64,000 bases of DNA from Cladochytrium replicatum (taxonomy: Eukaryota; Chytridiomycota; Chytridiomycetes; Cladochytriales; Cladochytriaceae), in contig JAHLKD010000081.1 of NCBI GenBank assembly GCA_025526935.1, positions 186,001 to 250,000 of the forward strand, in the 5' to 3' direction. Each line of letters begins with the position of its first letter. Position 1 is the first letter of the stretch. Position numbers and translations under genes: made by a program. The notes beneath the pieces were generated by a model. That model did no database searches and was not told the DNA's origin. It was given only the letters and a program-made list of their open reading frames with translations. Below are positions 1-11,637 of the stretch, piece by piece.

Positions 1-2
1 TT

Positions 3-152
3 GATGGATCAGCATTCCCGGATAAGTTCAAGTCCACAAAATGGACACCGACGGATTTCCTGGGTTGTGTAGTGCTCGCCAATGTAGTGACTAGTCAACA
101 AATACAAAAACTAAACAAACTAAATCAAATGTCTATACATAGCACAGCTTAG
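3..152 (+). other. Possible 3' terminal exon of an upstream gene
   Basis: An open frame enters from the left edge and runs 49 codons to a TAG at 150-152. Its first half has a protein-like mix of residues (Asp, Phe, Lys, Trp, Thr); its second half is rich in Asn, Gln and Lys and looks like untranslated A/T-rich DNA. A real gene may therefore end, or splice, around base 80. No family can be named from so little. A chance open frame is equally possible. Confidence 0.18.
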
Positions 153-316
153 GATTAAGTTAGCATTTCCAAGAGACGAGCAACCCATTTCCAGTGCAGA
201 TACACATATTTTAATTTTTTGTTTCATTTTTAATTGACTTCAATTTCCACATCTCCCCACCCAACCTTCCACAATCAGAACTTTCTTAAAATTTCGTCTT
301 TCCGACACCAAAAGAA

Positions 317-1868
317 ATGGATTCCCGCAAGTGCATCTGCGGCTTCTTTTTCTGGCTAAAGACCCTCTTCGCTTTCGCTCTGTCCATCGGCATCCTCGGC
401 GGCGAAGCCTACTTTGTCTTCTACAAATACAAGCTCCGCCAGGCTGAGATCGCTCGCCTAGGCGCATTCCAGAATCAAACAGGTGGCCCAGACGACCCGA
501 ACCAAGGCGTCGTCATCCCCATCGACCCTCTCCTCTGTGCAGCGCCTGCATCCTCAGTGCTTCGAACCGCCGCTTCCTCAGCCCGCACAGGTGATACTAA
601 CGTGGTAACTCAGCTACACCGCCTCGAACCCCCGGACGGCGTCAAGCTCTTTGGGTTTGCGCTGGACTTCTCCATCGACACTCCTGCGCAGATTCGTGAC
701 AGGCTCGGGGGTAGGCAGCCGCCCGTTATCGCCGGGTTTGTGCAGGTCACACCCGACGATCTCGCCGAGAACATGTCGAATTGGTTCGCGCAGTCGACGG
801 CGGCGGTGCACGGAATGCTGGAGCTCACGGTGATGCCTATAGTGCCGCTGGAGAGGTTTAACCAATCTAGTTGGGACAAGATTGCGATTTTGATGTATCG
901 GTTGAACACTCGACACGGCGTGCCTATTCTCCTTCGCTTCTGCCACGAGATGAATGGTATGCGAGAGGATTTGGTGCTGAGTATTTTTCGATTTTGACAG
1001 ATGAGTGTAGGGAACTGGAGTCCGTTTGGTCAGCGACCTATTGCGTTCAAGGCTGCATGGAAGGCACTCGCTGTTGCCCTTCACTCACGAACAAACATGA
1101 CCGGTATAGAAAGAATCTAAACATCCATTATCGCTCTCTAAATTTTGGCAAATAGCTATGATATGGGGTCCTAATCCAGGTCAGGGTTACCCGTACGGCA
1201 CGGACCCGAATCAGCCTGTCCCAGCAGCGACAACAGCGGAGTTTAGGGCACTGGATACGAACAACGATGGACGCTTCGACGAGAACGACGACCCGTATGG
1301 GCCTTACTGGCCCGGTTCCGAATTCGTCGACTGGGTCGGAATGTCGTTGTACAACTATGGTTACAGTGCCACTACTAGGAATTATGGCGCTATTTCTACG
1401 ACATACATTCAGTCGCAGCTATCTGGGCCGTGGACCGAGTCTGAAGCAACAACAGCTAATCGCACAATTGAGGACTTTTACAATCGATACGTCAATGGGT
1501 TCCAAAAACCCTTTGCATTAACAGAGTCTGGATCGCCTTATATCGTGACTCCCGGAGATCCGACAGTGACCGCCGCGGAGTTGACGGCGAAGCAGACGTG
1601 GTGGAGGCAGATGTTGCGATTCTTAGGTGACGCCAACTATTACCCGAACTTGAAGCTTGTTGTCCATTTCGAGGAGGCGAAGACGGAAAACGCTGCTGTT
1701 GGATTGACGGCGTATAAGGACTTTACCATTACGACTAAGGACGGGACGAGGACTGCGTTTTTGGCTGATATTGCTGGATCTGAAAGGGCCACGGCCAACC
1801 AGAGCGGATTCCTGACGTGGGGGAAGAACCTCAACTATACCTGCGATGGGAGAGTAAAGCTGGTATGA
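317..1868 (+). CDS. GH26-like glycoside hydrolase with N-terminal membrane anchor
   Basis: Three exons, 317-956, 1011-1103 and 1156-1868, give 481 residues; both introns are GT-AG and about 53 bp. Residues 1-10 are Cys/Arg/Lys-rich and are followed by a hydrophobic stretch (FFFWLKTLFAFALSIGILGG), then a Lys/Arg-rich stretch, so it looks like a signal-anchored (type II) secretory protein. The join at 956/1011 restores HEMNGNWSPFGQ, the GH26 acid/base Glu motif, and 1103/1156 restores MIWGPN, also typical of GH26. A later Glu in ALTESGSPY is the likely nucleophile. Between them lies a Ca-loop-like DTNNDGRFDEND just before the Trp-Pro-Gly and YVDWVG-like core strand. GH26 enzymes act on beta-mannan or related glycans; many fungal relatives of this kind are uncharacterised, so substrate is unknown. 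The start is the first ATG ahead of the hydrophobic segment. Confidence 0.85.
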
Positions 1869-2369
1869 TGGTCCGAAAATCATAGATTGTGGGCAAAGTA
1901 TCGTATTTCTCCTTTCGAGGCCTACCACCAACATTCTGTGCCCGTGGTACTCATTTTTGGCAAGCGCTTGAGCGCTCCGTTCTCTATTCCTCTTTCGCGT
2001 GTACTGGTTGGGGATCCACTATGACTTCCGAACAACCCCCTCTTTGATCCAAAACTGGGGGCTGCATCCCTACCTTTCCATCTCTCCTTTTCTGAAATTT
2101 TCCTCATCGTTCGTTTGTGATACAGTGTACTTATTCTTATGTTGTTCATACTGTCATTTCACTTTGTTTCCAGTTCCTTTACATGTCGAAATTACGTTAT
2201 GCTCTTTTGTTGAAGCGGTGTTCGCTGGGTGGGTTTCCGGTTCTCTCCTCACTTCTACGTTGTGCACGAGAAACTTTCGGGGTTTGACCCAATTTTCCAC
2301 CAAACGTGTTATCACAACAACGAATATAAATACAGCGAGTAAGTGTTGCGCAAAACAGTGAGTTCGATA
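1869..2369. other. Intergenic, between convergent genes
   Basis: This holds the 3' flank of the GH26-like gene and, on the other strand, that of the small membrane protein. Open frames here are short and show no family signature. No repeat or RNA gene was recognised. Confidence 0.5.
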
Positions 2370-2585
2370 TTAGACGTCGAGCTGCTCGGCAAAGTTGACA
2401 AAGAACCAAACGGCGATAGCGAAGAGACCGCCGTGGAATACGATCTTCGAGTTTCCTGGGTTCGAGATTTCCCTGTGCGATTCCGAATCAGAGAGGGTCC
2501 ATAAAGAACAATGACGATCCATATAATACTTAGCGAGAGAGAACCCGCTCTTCCCCTGCTCGATGCTCGGAGTCTGTGCTCGCAT
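2370..2585 (-). CDS. Small single-pass membrane protein, unknown
   Basis: A 71-residue frame starts with MRAQTP and ends close to the motif FVNFAEQLDV. It has a charged N-terminal half and one hydrophobic segment (FHGGLFAIAVWFFVNFAE) near the C-terminus, the layout of small tail-anchored or respiratory-chain accessory proteins. The frame stays open upstream to 2714, and a CAACAG acceptor just before the ATG means another 5' exon is possible. It is convergent with the GH26-like gene and divergent from BRE1 with 384 bp between starts. I do not recognise the family. The reason to keep it is the clean helix and the end with a charged tail. Confidence 0.4.
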   Translation of the reverse strand: MRAQTPSIEQGKSGFSLAKYYMDRHCSLWTLSDSESHREISNPGNSKIVFHGGLFAIAVWFFVNFAEQLDV

Positions 2586-2969
2586 TTCTGTTGTTTTGGT
2601 GTGAAAAAAAGAATCGTCGACTTTCTCGCACCGCCACACCAACAGGGTTGATTGCAAGTTGTCGGGTCGCACCACATTATTTCGGAACGATCCAGAAAGT
2701 TGTCTTGCCAGCACTCAGACTACGCATAGTAGAACGCAGCGCTTAATTTGAATCTGGGTTAGCTACGATTGAGCCCTACCTCCAAACCAGGTACATACTC
2801 GTTGTCATAATTCCCTCTCTGGAACTGTCACTCTCTGGAACTGTCATTTTCCCAAAACTCGTCTCCTACACTTCCAGAATGCCTTTAATACTCTTTCTGA
2901 CTTTCAACCTACTCTTACAGCTCCGTTACTGTCACCAAAGCTTAACTTGGCTGGCGTCCTCACCCCTCA

Positions 2970-5900
2970 ATGTCGGCCTCAAAAAGGCGAAGCGAGGAAG
3001 AGATTTCTCTTCCTCCAAATAAACGCCGCACTCTAGCTGTAGCTCCCTCATTATCTGAGGAGGACCCAAGTTACGGTTTTCCAAACATCGATTCAACTCC
3101 CCCAGAAGAGGTAATTGCGTTCGTTAAAAATCAAAAAACTTTGTCGATAATCCCTCCGTACACTTTCCCCGATTTTTGGGGCATTTTTTGCTATTTTTCT
3201 GGAACATCGGGATTGCTGACTTTGTTTTTCATTTATTTTTCACAGAGCGACCCACTTGCAACGTTCCAAAAATATGCCATATGGAAACAAATGCAGGAGT
3301 ACAAGCGCTTTTGGGAGCGTGCGGCTGCCGAGCTTTCTCAGTCAAGAGACCGGGAGAAGATTTCGCAAAAGACAATCGTATATATTAACGGGACCCTCGT
3401 TAAGGTAAGAAGACCTGTTATCATATTTCATTGGGATTTCTTGGAAGGTTTGGGGTCAGTTGAGGGAGCCGAAACATTTTGGGTTCAGACATTGCTGGTT
3501 AGAACATATTTCTTCAGAGAGGAAATTACGTGGATTAAGCGTCAAAATATTGGTTACTCGCGCTGTTCGGATATTATTTGCATATTGTGGACATCTTTTG
3601 GATATGTGCATCACAGATGGACCCTTCAAATTAATACCTATTGGTTTGACGTTTTTAGGTGGAAGAGTATCTAAGCAAAACTGCATCTACATTAGATAAC
3701 GACCATCGACCTCCAACAACCACAGGTTGGTGATGTGACTGAGCGGCGTTAGAGCCACTGGATTTAAAGTTTCGAATTTCAGGGCAACAACAACCTCGAC
3801 TACTTCAGCTTTTGCTTTCACCGATACCAGATTTTGATGAAATCGACGAATCCGTCCAAAAGACGTTGAACGCCATCAATACCCAACTCTCCAGCGTGAT
3901 AAACATGGCTCTCGCATTCCGGTCGTCTAATCCTGCAAATGGAAGTTCCGCGTCAAACACGAGTTTCAAAGTTGATACCGCGCAGTCCAAAATTGATACA
4001 GCACAGGCGCGCTGTCAGGAGCTCGAGATGCAGATATCCCAGCTGAACGGGAAAGTCACGATGCTCAAGCGAAAGTATTCGGAGCTTGAAGACCGTCATG
4101 AAGTTACTCAGGAGCAGCTAATAAGCGCAGAACGAAAGCTGGATCGTTTGAAAGTGTCCCACTGGGCTGGGAATGGCGGCTTAACGTCCAGCAATAACCC
4201 GCCTGCCGCGACAGATGGTGGCGATAGTATGGCAATTACATCTGGTAACGTGAATGGACCAGTTGCAACGCCGACCGTGGATGTCCCTGCTCTCGTTAAC
4301 GGGAGCCCACAGCATGTGGATGAGGACTTGGTCGCACTTGCAGCAGCGAGGCTCGTAGAGATTGAGGAGTTGAGAAACGATCGGATACGTCAGCAAGGCG
4401 AAATCGACCAACTGCGGATGAGCGTACGTGCTCATGCACTTATTTTTATCGCTATCTCAATACTTATTTCAGCTGGCTAACATTCCTGATGAAAGAATAA
4501 AGGACTCCCCATTCTATAAAAATCTGCACGCTGACTGGAATTACTTTTACGGCGAAAACGAAATCCTAAAGGCGAAGAACGAGAAATTGTTGAAGGAATT
4601 GGAAGCCCTCAATGCCGAACGCCGAAAGCTGACAGAGACCATCGAGGTGAATACAATCGGATGAATTTGGCGGAGCATTATGGATTAACCCATACTTCTC
4701 CATCGGTAAGGGTGAAGAAGGAAATCGAAGGCGAACCATGGAAACTGAAATGCGCAAACTAGAAGCTGATCTAACGCGACTTCGAAACGCCAGAGATAAT
4801 CTACAGCAGACGCTTGATCTCAGGTGCGGGAAGGATGAGATGGAGCTGGCCCGTGATAAGGAAATACGAGTGATAGCAAACGCCCGGAAAGACCGGATAC
4901 GGTGCCTTGAAATGGAATGCGGGCGGCTGAAAACGGGGATAGCGGCAATGCTTGGAGACGTGGAGCTGCTGCGACTTTTGGATGAAGATACCTCAGAGAA
5001 AGAATCAGAAGGCTATGATTTGGACGGAGAAAGATTGACCAGCTTCCAAGCAATGTACTCTAGGTTCAAGTAGGTTCCCGACAGTTTATATTTTGGTTTT
5101 CGATTGATGTGTATTTGCATGACAGAAAGTCTCAAGAGAAGATCCAAGAGTTGGAAATGACAATTTCCGCATACCGCGAAGCGTCGGAAGACATGCGAGA
5201 TCGTCAAGACGTGAGTATAACTGTCATCACACTTAATTTAAACTAAGTTTGCTTCTCTTAGCTGATCAATGCAACAACGCTCTTGGAATCCCAACTTGAG
5301 CGTGCGAAGGAGAATATTCGAAAACTGGAAAAACTGTATGGCCTTGAGACTAAAAATGACGAAGCCGATGACGGTCTTGCTGATCCGTCCGACGAACTCG
5401 ATATCGATGAATTGAGAGATCGAGTGAAGAAGCTTGGAGCGATCGTGCGTGCACGGGTGGATGAAATTACTAGGCTCAAAGTAGAAATTTCACAGCATGA
5501 GAAGGTGATATCCAACGTTCGGTAGAATGTTTACAAAATCTTATATTGTACTCTCTAGACACGTTCAAGACTCATCAGCGAGGTGGAAAACATTAGCAAG
5601 TCATGGGAGGAGCTGCAAAATCAGAATTCTAAGAAAGTGCTTGACCTTTCGGAGAAGGATGACCAGATCCTTCGGCTAGTTGCAGAGGTGCGTTTACCAC
5701 ATACTTCTCTCCAGGAGACCAAACTCATTGGCGGCCCTTTGGGATAAAGAAAACAAAGTACGACCAAAAGTGCGCAATCTTGACGAAAGAGAAGACGACG
5801 ATCAACAACCTGATGATTGCTCAGAAGCGGCTGTCTGATAAGCAGTTGGAGCAGATTCGAAAGCTTGAAGACAGAGAGAAGACTCTGAACCAACAACTGG

Positions 5901-6551
5901 TAAACATCATTGAGGATTGTCAGACTCCCGCTAACATTTGGCTATGATTACAACAGCAAGCTACAGAGAAGGAACTTGCGCTTAGAAACACCGCGTTTGA
6001 GTTGCAAAAGCGATCGGTAGCTGACCAACTGCACCAGATCACCGGTTTGAAGGATCAGCTCGACAAATCGGGATTTAAATTTGTCGAGGTATTGGTCGAG
6101 ATAAATGTTTCATGTGCAACGATCTAAATTCCTCTACAGGTGAACAACCTTCTACGGGATCGGACGAGAGCTCTTGAAGCTGAGATCGACCAGCGCAGAC
6201 GACTCGGAGAGCAAATGGAGGCTTTGAAGCGAAAAATCGAGACACTGGGCAACAAGGAGGCAGCTGGCGATGCACAGCTGCAGCGACAGCTAGAAGAGTA
6301 CAAGGTATGATCGTATTTTATCTTATTCATCCTTTGCAAGCGGCTGAGAACTTCTTTTTGTTTTGGTTCACTTCAGCACCTCCTCAAATGCCCGAGCTGC
6401 AACAACAATTTCAAATCCCACACGATTTTACGATGCATGCATGTGTTTTGCGAGGATTGTATCACTCGAGTTATTTCATCGCGGCAACGCAAGTGTCCGA
6501 CGTGCGCAATTGGATTCGGGCAGGGCGATGTGAAGCAAGTCTATCTGTAAT
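2970..6551 (+). CDS. BRE1: BRE1-type E3 ubiquitin ligase (histone H2B)
   Basis: Multi-exon gene. Exons 2970-3110, 3246-3404, 3659-3725 and 3783 to about 4422 can be joined in frame with GT-AG introns; further exons follow to a TAA at 6549-6551. The N-terminus has a basic SASKRRSEEE start with a second KRR cluster. Next comes the conserved Bre1 start region (FQKYAIWKQMQEYKRFWERA), then about 800 residues of Glu/Lys/Gln/Leu-rich coiled coil. The last exon carries a C3HC4 RING: CPSC, CMHVFCEDC, then CPTC, followed by a GFGQGDVKQVYL end that is typical of Bre1/RNF20/40. With Rad6 it monoubiquitinates histone H2B in the nucleus, which controls H3K4 and H3K79 methylation and transcription elongation. 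The join near 4646-4705 is uncertain: a donor at 4647 and an acceptor near 4704 keep the frame. Confidence 0.93.
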
Positions 6552-8200
6552 GAACATTGCTGGTGTTGGTAACTGGACTTTTTGAAGTGGAAACAAGGAC
6601 AAAAATATTTGTGGGTTGATTGTAACAATGCAGTCAAATTTTCCTCAGAACACAGACCCATGGCTGGAAAACATACTATGCTCTCTCCGTCTCTTAGTCT
6701 CTGCAGGTTCACGTTATTCAGTCAACCTAATAGGCTTTGATGTTTCTGCCACTTTTTCTTGATAATCCTGCCCCGTTGAAGTTAGTGTCTTCGTGAGCAA
6801 CGTTCCCATTTGTGATGCATTTGTTGGATTAGCGATAGGAATTCTGCTTGATAAGAGTGTTTGGTGCCTCAAAGGACTGTTGGTCTACAGTGACTCGGAC
6901 TCTGTAACCCAGTCGACCTTTTTTAAGACGAATCTTCCGTTATTTATTCCAGTGCAGAAAAGGAATGAGAGGTCTTACAACGTTTGACACTGACATCACC
7001 CATCGCTCACACTAGTGCTCGCATTGACATTTACCTGTACAAGAATAAGGCAGAGGTCTCGAATCGGCTGGCTGGCTTTGGTCCCTGCGTTGGCGAATGG
7101 AGTCCCGCACATGCACAATAATCACACGACCGGCACAATTCACTGTCCTCATTCATGATTCAGAGCTTTCATTCAGACCTTTGTGTCGGGATTTTTTAAC
7201 TCTCTCGTTTATTGGTTTTAGTCAAGCCAGATATTTCTACATACAAAGCTCAAGCATATCGATCCTGTAGGAGGACGCTCATCTTGCTTGTTCAAAGAGT
7301 TCGCTTTCTGTCTGTTTGGCCCTTTCTATTGCTTCTTCTAAGCTAGCCGGACAAACCTAAATATATGTGAGCCGCATCAATGGATATAATTCTCCAGTGG
7401 TTAATTGGGCTGGGCGAGGATTTCTTCTTACGTCGAGGGCATGTTAAACTAGTTGAAGTTTTACAACCGGCAATATGCCGTTTGTGAGGTTGTAGCAGTG
7501 GGGCAACAAACCTTTTTTACCTTCGCCAAGTTCTGGATCAGACGCCTGAAAAGTTTGGTTTGTTAGATTTTGCCCCTTTAACTTGAATCAATGTCATCAA
7601 GATGATTGTTTCTTTTTTGCCCTCCGTGAATCCTGATTGTGCCTGTGCACTGCTCATCAATTTCTTCAACGTCCTAAAGATAAACATCCATTTAAAAAGG
7701 GAGAGTTTTGATGGTTTCCGCAGCATTACATCCAAGGCTACGCTGCAACTATAATGAAGGATTGGTTCATCGTTGTCATCCTCTTGGTCCTGACGAGGTA
7801 CTTAGAGGAAGAGACAACAAGAAGAAATACAATATGTACCCGCATACTTCCATTAGCATCACAAGAACGATGGAGCACCAACGTAATCCAGGTAATTCAT
7901 CGTTACGAAAGTTCAGCTCACAAAGGTGACAATAACGAGTTGATCTCTTGACGTCAGGAAGCCCAATTTAGTTACGGTATCATCATCGCCAGTATCTGCG
8001 CATGTGTTCGATGCGTTGCAACCGGACCCAGTTGCAGCTTCACATTGCTTCTCGATAGTGAACGCCAAGTCTTGGAGGTTTGGAGAAGTATTCGTCTGAA
8101 GTATCGGTGATGGTCCTTAAGAATTAATGGATAGAGAACGATTCCAGACGACGAATAATAGAGCTTACTTCGCACAGGACAATCAATCCAACGTTCTACA
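6552..8200. other. Gene-poor stretch
   Basis: No open frame here has a recognisable motif and none can be joined to a neighbour. Composition is mildly A/T-rich with scattered short frames. The first few hundred bases are presumably the 3' untranslated region of BRE1. No repeat was seen except the general decay described for the following segment. Confidence 0.5.
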
Positions 8201-8273
8201 CTTGTTCCGGAGACCTGCGATCGAGGATAGCACTCGTCAATGAGCGATCGTCAATTTCAACGTCCTATCAAAA

Positions 8274-10200
8274 TCAATCGAAACTGGCGCATAATTTGCC
8301 CCCAAGTATCCAGCCGAGATCGATAAGGGCTTGGCGAATGAGTAGATCTCGCTTGCACCTCCGAAGTTTTTGTAGCAAGATGAAAAACACCTCGCATGGA
8401 ACAATCAAACTAAGACCCTCCACCGGCTCATCATCTGGGCACAGAGCCAGGACGTCACTTGCCAACGAGGAACATTCGTCAGTTTGATCGTCCTTAAAGA
8501 TCAAATCAATATATCGCCCAATGAATATATGTCTAACCAACCGTGATTGTTTCGTTTGTCACCAGTTCGACCTATTGGAAATGAAAGTTGATGATAGGTC
8601 ATTACTATTGGTCCACGGCGCATCACATCGAGTCCGCGTAGCAGCTTTCATGATGGATGGTGTTATCATCATCGAAATGATTCTGAAATGCTGACCGTTC
8701 CTCATGCAATGAATCCTTTAGCAATCCATCAAAACTTGATCGATGATGATAGCGCCATCCATCAATATAGCCGCAACGGGGACCTCTACCAATCTGCAGG
8801 GAGTTAGCAAAGCATTAATGTTAAAATCTCAGTGCTTATTACATTGACAGCTTCGATATTTATATCGCAACCTAGTGGATGAAGGAATTATCACAACCAA
8901 GTCCTTGCGCTTCCTCAACAGGTGCAATGTAAGGTGCACGGAATAGCTATTACGGCTAGTTTAAATCCTAAAATGATACATAGAGAACCAAACATTTGAA
9001 ATCACCAATTTGTCTATTTCTGTCGCCTCTTTGGTGGTCAATCATTGGCGATGCGCACAAAGATGACGGCTCTGATTCAGACAACCTATCCGTCAGATCT
9101 GAAGATTCTTCATTGGGAATCTATGTTCCTAACGTCAGTATTGGATTCAACCAATGAGCGATCTGCTTACTGAGGAACCAGAACGAGTAACACTAATGCC
9201 GGAAGTCAGCTCAACAAAGAGATGCTGAACCAGATTCTTTTTGGCGTAATTTGTTCTGACCATAATTAGTGAATACATATGGTTTGCCCACATCAGGTTC
9301 GATGGAACGAGAGGGAAAAATGGAGTTTGAGTTTGTTCTGGAAAGGTATCATATCGACAGGCATTGCGTGTTGAAGTTTCCAGCTCGTCACTGTGAAGAA
9401 CCATATTGTTTCTTGGTGTCGTTCTAACGATCAATGAAACAGACATCGGTAATCTTACCAGACGTTGGATGGGACGAGTAGGAATAAAGGAATTGAGTGT
9501 GTTCACGAATTGTATCATTGGAACTGACGCCAAGTGCTGAAATTTCCAGCTCATCACTCTGTGAGTCAGACTCTTGCATAAAGAAATGCCAGGAAAAATC
9601 AATTGAAGTCCTACATCAGGTTCTTTAGAAAAAACAGAAATCAGAGCTGGACGGATGTTATCACGAGAACGTGCTGAAAGCTCCAGCTACTCGCGACCTG
9701 ACGAAGCCGTAAAAGATGCATTCTTGCTGTCGTCCCGCCAACATTCAATGAATACAAGCTGGAAAGGACTGTACACAGCGGTTGTTCAGGTTCGATAGAA
9801 ATAGTGGAGGGACGCGCTGAAACTTCCAGGTCATCACCGCTTGAAGACGGACCAGATTCTTAGAAGTCGTTCTGATACAAACAATCAGTACAAGCCGGGA
9901 AATGGCAATAGTAGGCATACATCATGCTCGACGGATGGAGCAGAGATCGTCGAAATCGATCAAGTTACACAGTTGTCATCAGGAAAACAACCTGAAACTT
10001 CCAGGTCCTCAAGAGGAGAAGAAATTGGATCAGATGCTTTTTGCGTTCGTTCTGACGATACTCTATAGAAAAATAAAATTGCGGAGGAACAATGGTAAGC
10101 TTACCGCAGGCTCAAGGGAAAAAGAGAATAGATTGCCATGTTGAATGATTTGCACAGATGTCATTGGACCTGACATTGAGCGTTGAAACTAGCGGAACTT
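8274..10200 (-). repeat. Array of degenerate exon-like modules
   Basis: At least six copies of a roughly 60 bp module recur on the minus strand, near 9994-10054, 9815-9876, 9670-9740, 9530-9590, 9366-9425 and 9195-9261. Spacing is about 140-180 bp. Read on the minus strand each copy has an Asp/Ser-rich core like SDELETS or DDLEVSARP, often followed 30-60 bp later by an EPDV/EPEQ motif. Between copies there are GTAAG and TAG/CAG signals at the right places for small introns. Weaker kin (NEESSDLTDRLSESEPSS at about 9060-9110; a DDEPVEG motif within 8274-8540) extend it. Stops and frame changes break any long frame, so this is either a gene of many short repeated exons or its decayed remains. 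No known family recognised. Confidence 0.45.
8637..8783. repeat. Imperfect inverted repeat, arms about 56 bp
   Basis: The left arm (about 8637-8692) and the reverse complement of the right arm (about 8724-8783) match at roughly three quarters of positions, sharing GATGGATGG and TATCATCATCGA cores. The arms face each other over about 30 bp and could form a hairpin. Translated outward, both arms give similar peptides around MDGVIII and MDGAIII, and several of the differences are synonymous or conservative. Confidence 0.6.
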
Positions 10201-11549
10201 TTTAATCGCTCTTGTATTGAGCAACAGTGGCAAAACTGTCGCTGCTTTCAGAGTGCCCTGCTAAACAGAGAGCAGGATGAGATAACATTCCAAAGGAAGC
10301 CTTTTGATCTCACTTGAAGTTGTTTAAACCCACTAAATGTACAAAAATTTAGCTTTCATAAACTGATACTCAAAATGCTGGGATCAAATAAGCTGTAGTA
10401 TCTCGCGGTGCTCGCACAAAACCATTTCTTTCAGACATTTTCGTATGTACCAAGACACCTCTCACTGGTCGTCGTTTCTTCTTGTTGAAATTTGGTGATA
10501 AGAACTTCGTTTCATGTGAAAAAACAATGGCAAAACAGATCAAAAATTAACTGGATCATATGCTGGTCATTGTTTTAACGTTCTAATGTCGAAAACTCTT
10601 CACATCTCAATCCACATATGCTCAAGGACATTCTGATTTGATGACATGTCATTGAAGCTCGATACCGGCTGATTTTCTTCCACGTCATCAAGTCCAATTA
10701 TATGTCGCTCGTTGATCGCAGACTTTTGTTGATGTAACGATGTTACGCCATATCCGCATTGGCATGGCCTGTGATACTTGCAACGTGGCAGCATCCTTGA
10801 TCGAACTTTCTTCTCCAAGAATTAACAGATCGATGAGTTGATTGCGTATCACTGTGTCGTCATCGTCATCCTGATCCTGCTGGGATCAAGCGGTAATTGG
10901 GGCGAATATATGGTGTCCATATTGATTCTTTTTCGTCAAAGGAATCGTAATTGTCTAGTAGAGAAGCGAGCCATTTTTTTGGACCATTGGCAAATTGAAA
11001 GATCATTCATCTCTCGTCAAACCTTGTATCTCTATAACGGGTCCGTTTCGGCGATTGTAAATCCGGTGCTCATCATCGCAGCTCATGTCACAGTTTCCAT
11101 CGAATAACACGCTTCTGAACACAAATCAGTGAGTGGTGAGCTTTAAAAGGTTGATCGGTATTCCAATCTCATCGTGCGGATGTTCGCTCGGATCGAAGCA
11201 ACTCATTATGCGCATATGAGTGGTGGAAGGCGGAAACGATCGCCGGCACGGCCGATGCACCTTGAGTTTTCAAACACTTCGGGAAATCTGCAGAAATTCT
11301 GGAGAGGTCATGAATGTCAAACGCGGGACCAGTCAAATCGAAATGTCAATCCGCTTGGAGATTGAATGGGCGATTCCGTGATTTGCGTAGAATGTTGCCA
11401 GTGAACTCTTAGATTGAGGCAATCGCAATTTACTTTAAACCCGTTTAAGAATAAAAAATTAATCTCCAACGCTCCAACATCTCTTACACTACTGCGTCTT
11501 CCAGGTGTGACTGCTTGTTTGTACAGATTCGATGCCCAATTGAGATCCA

Positions 11550-11637
11550 ATCCCCCTCAGTTTAGTTCTGTGCGAGCCATACCTTTGAGCTTGATCCCCC
11601 TCAGTTTAGTTCTGTGCGAGCCATACCTTTGAGCTTG
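11550..11637. repeat. Exact 44 bp tandem duplication
   Basis: The 44 bp unit at 11550-11593 is followed directly by an identical copy at 11594-11637. The copies contain the run CCCCCTCAGTTTAGTTC. Identity suggests a recent slippage or repair event in otherwise decayed DNA. Confidence 0.9.
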
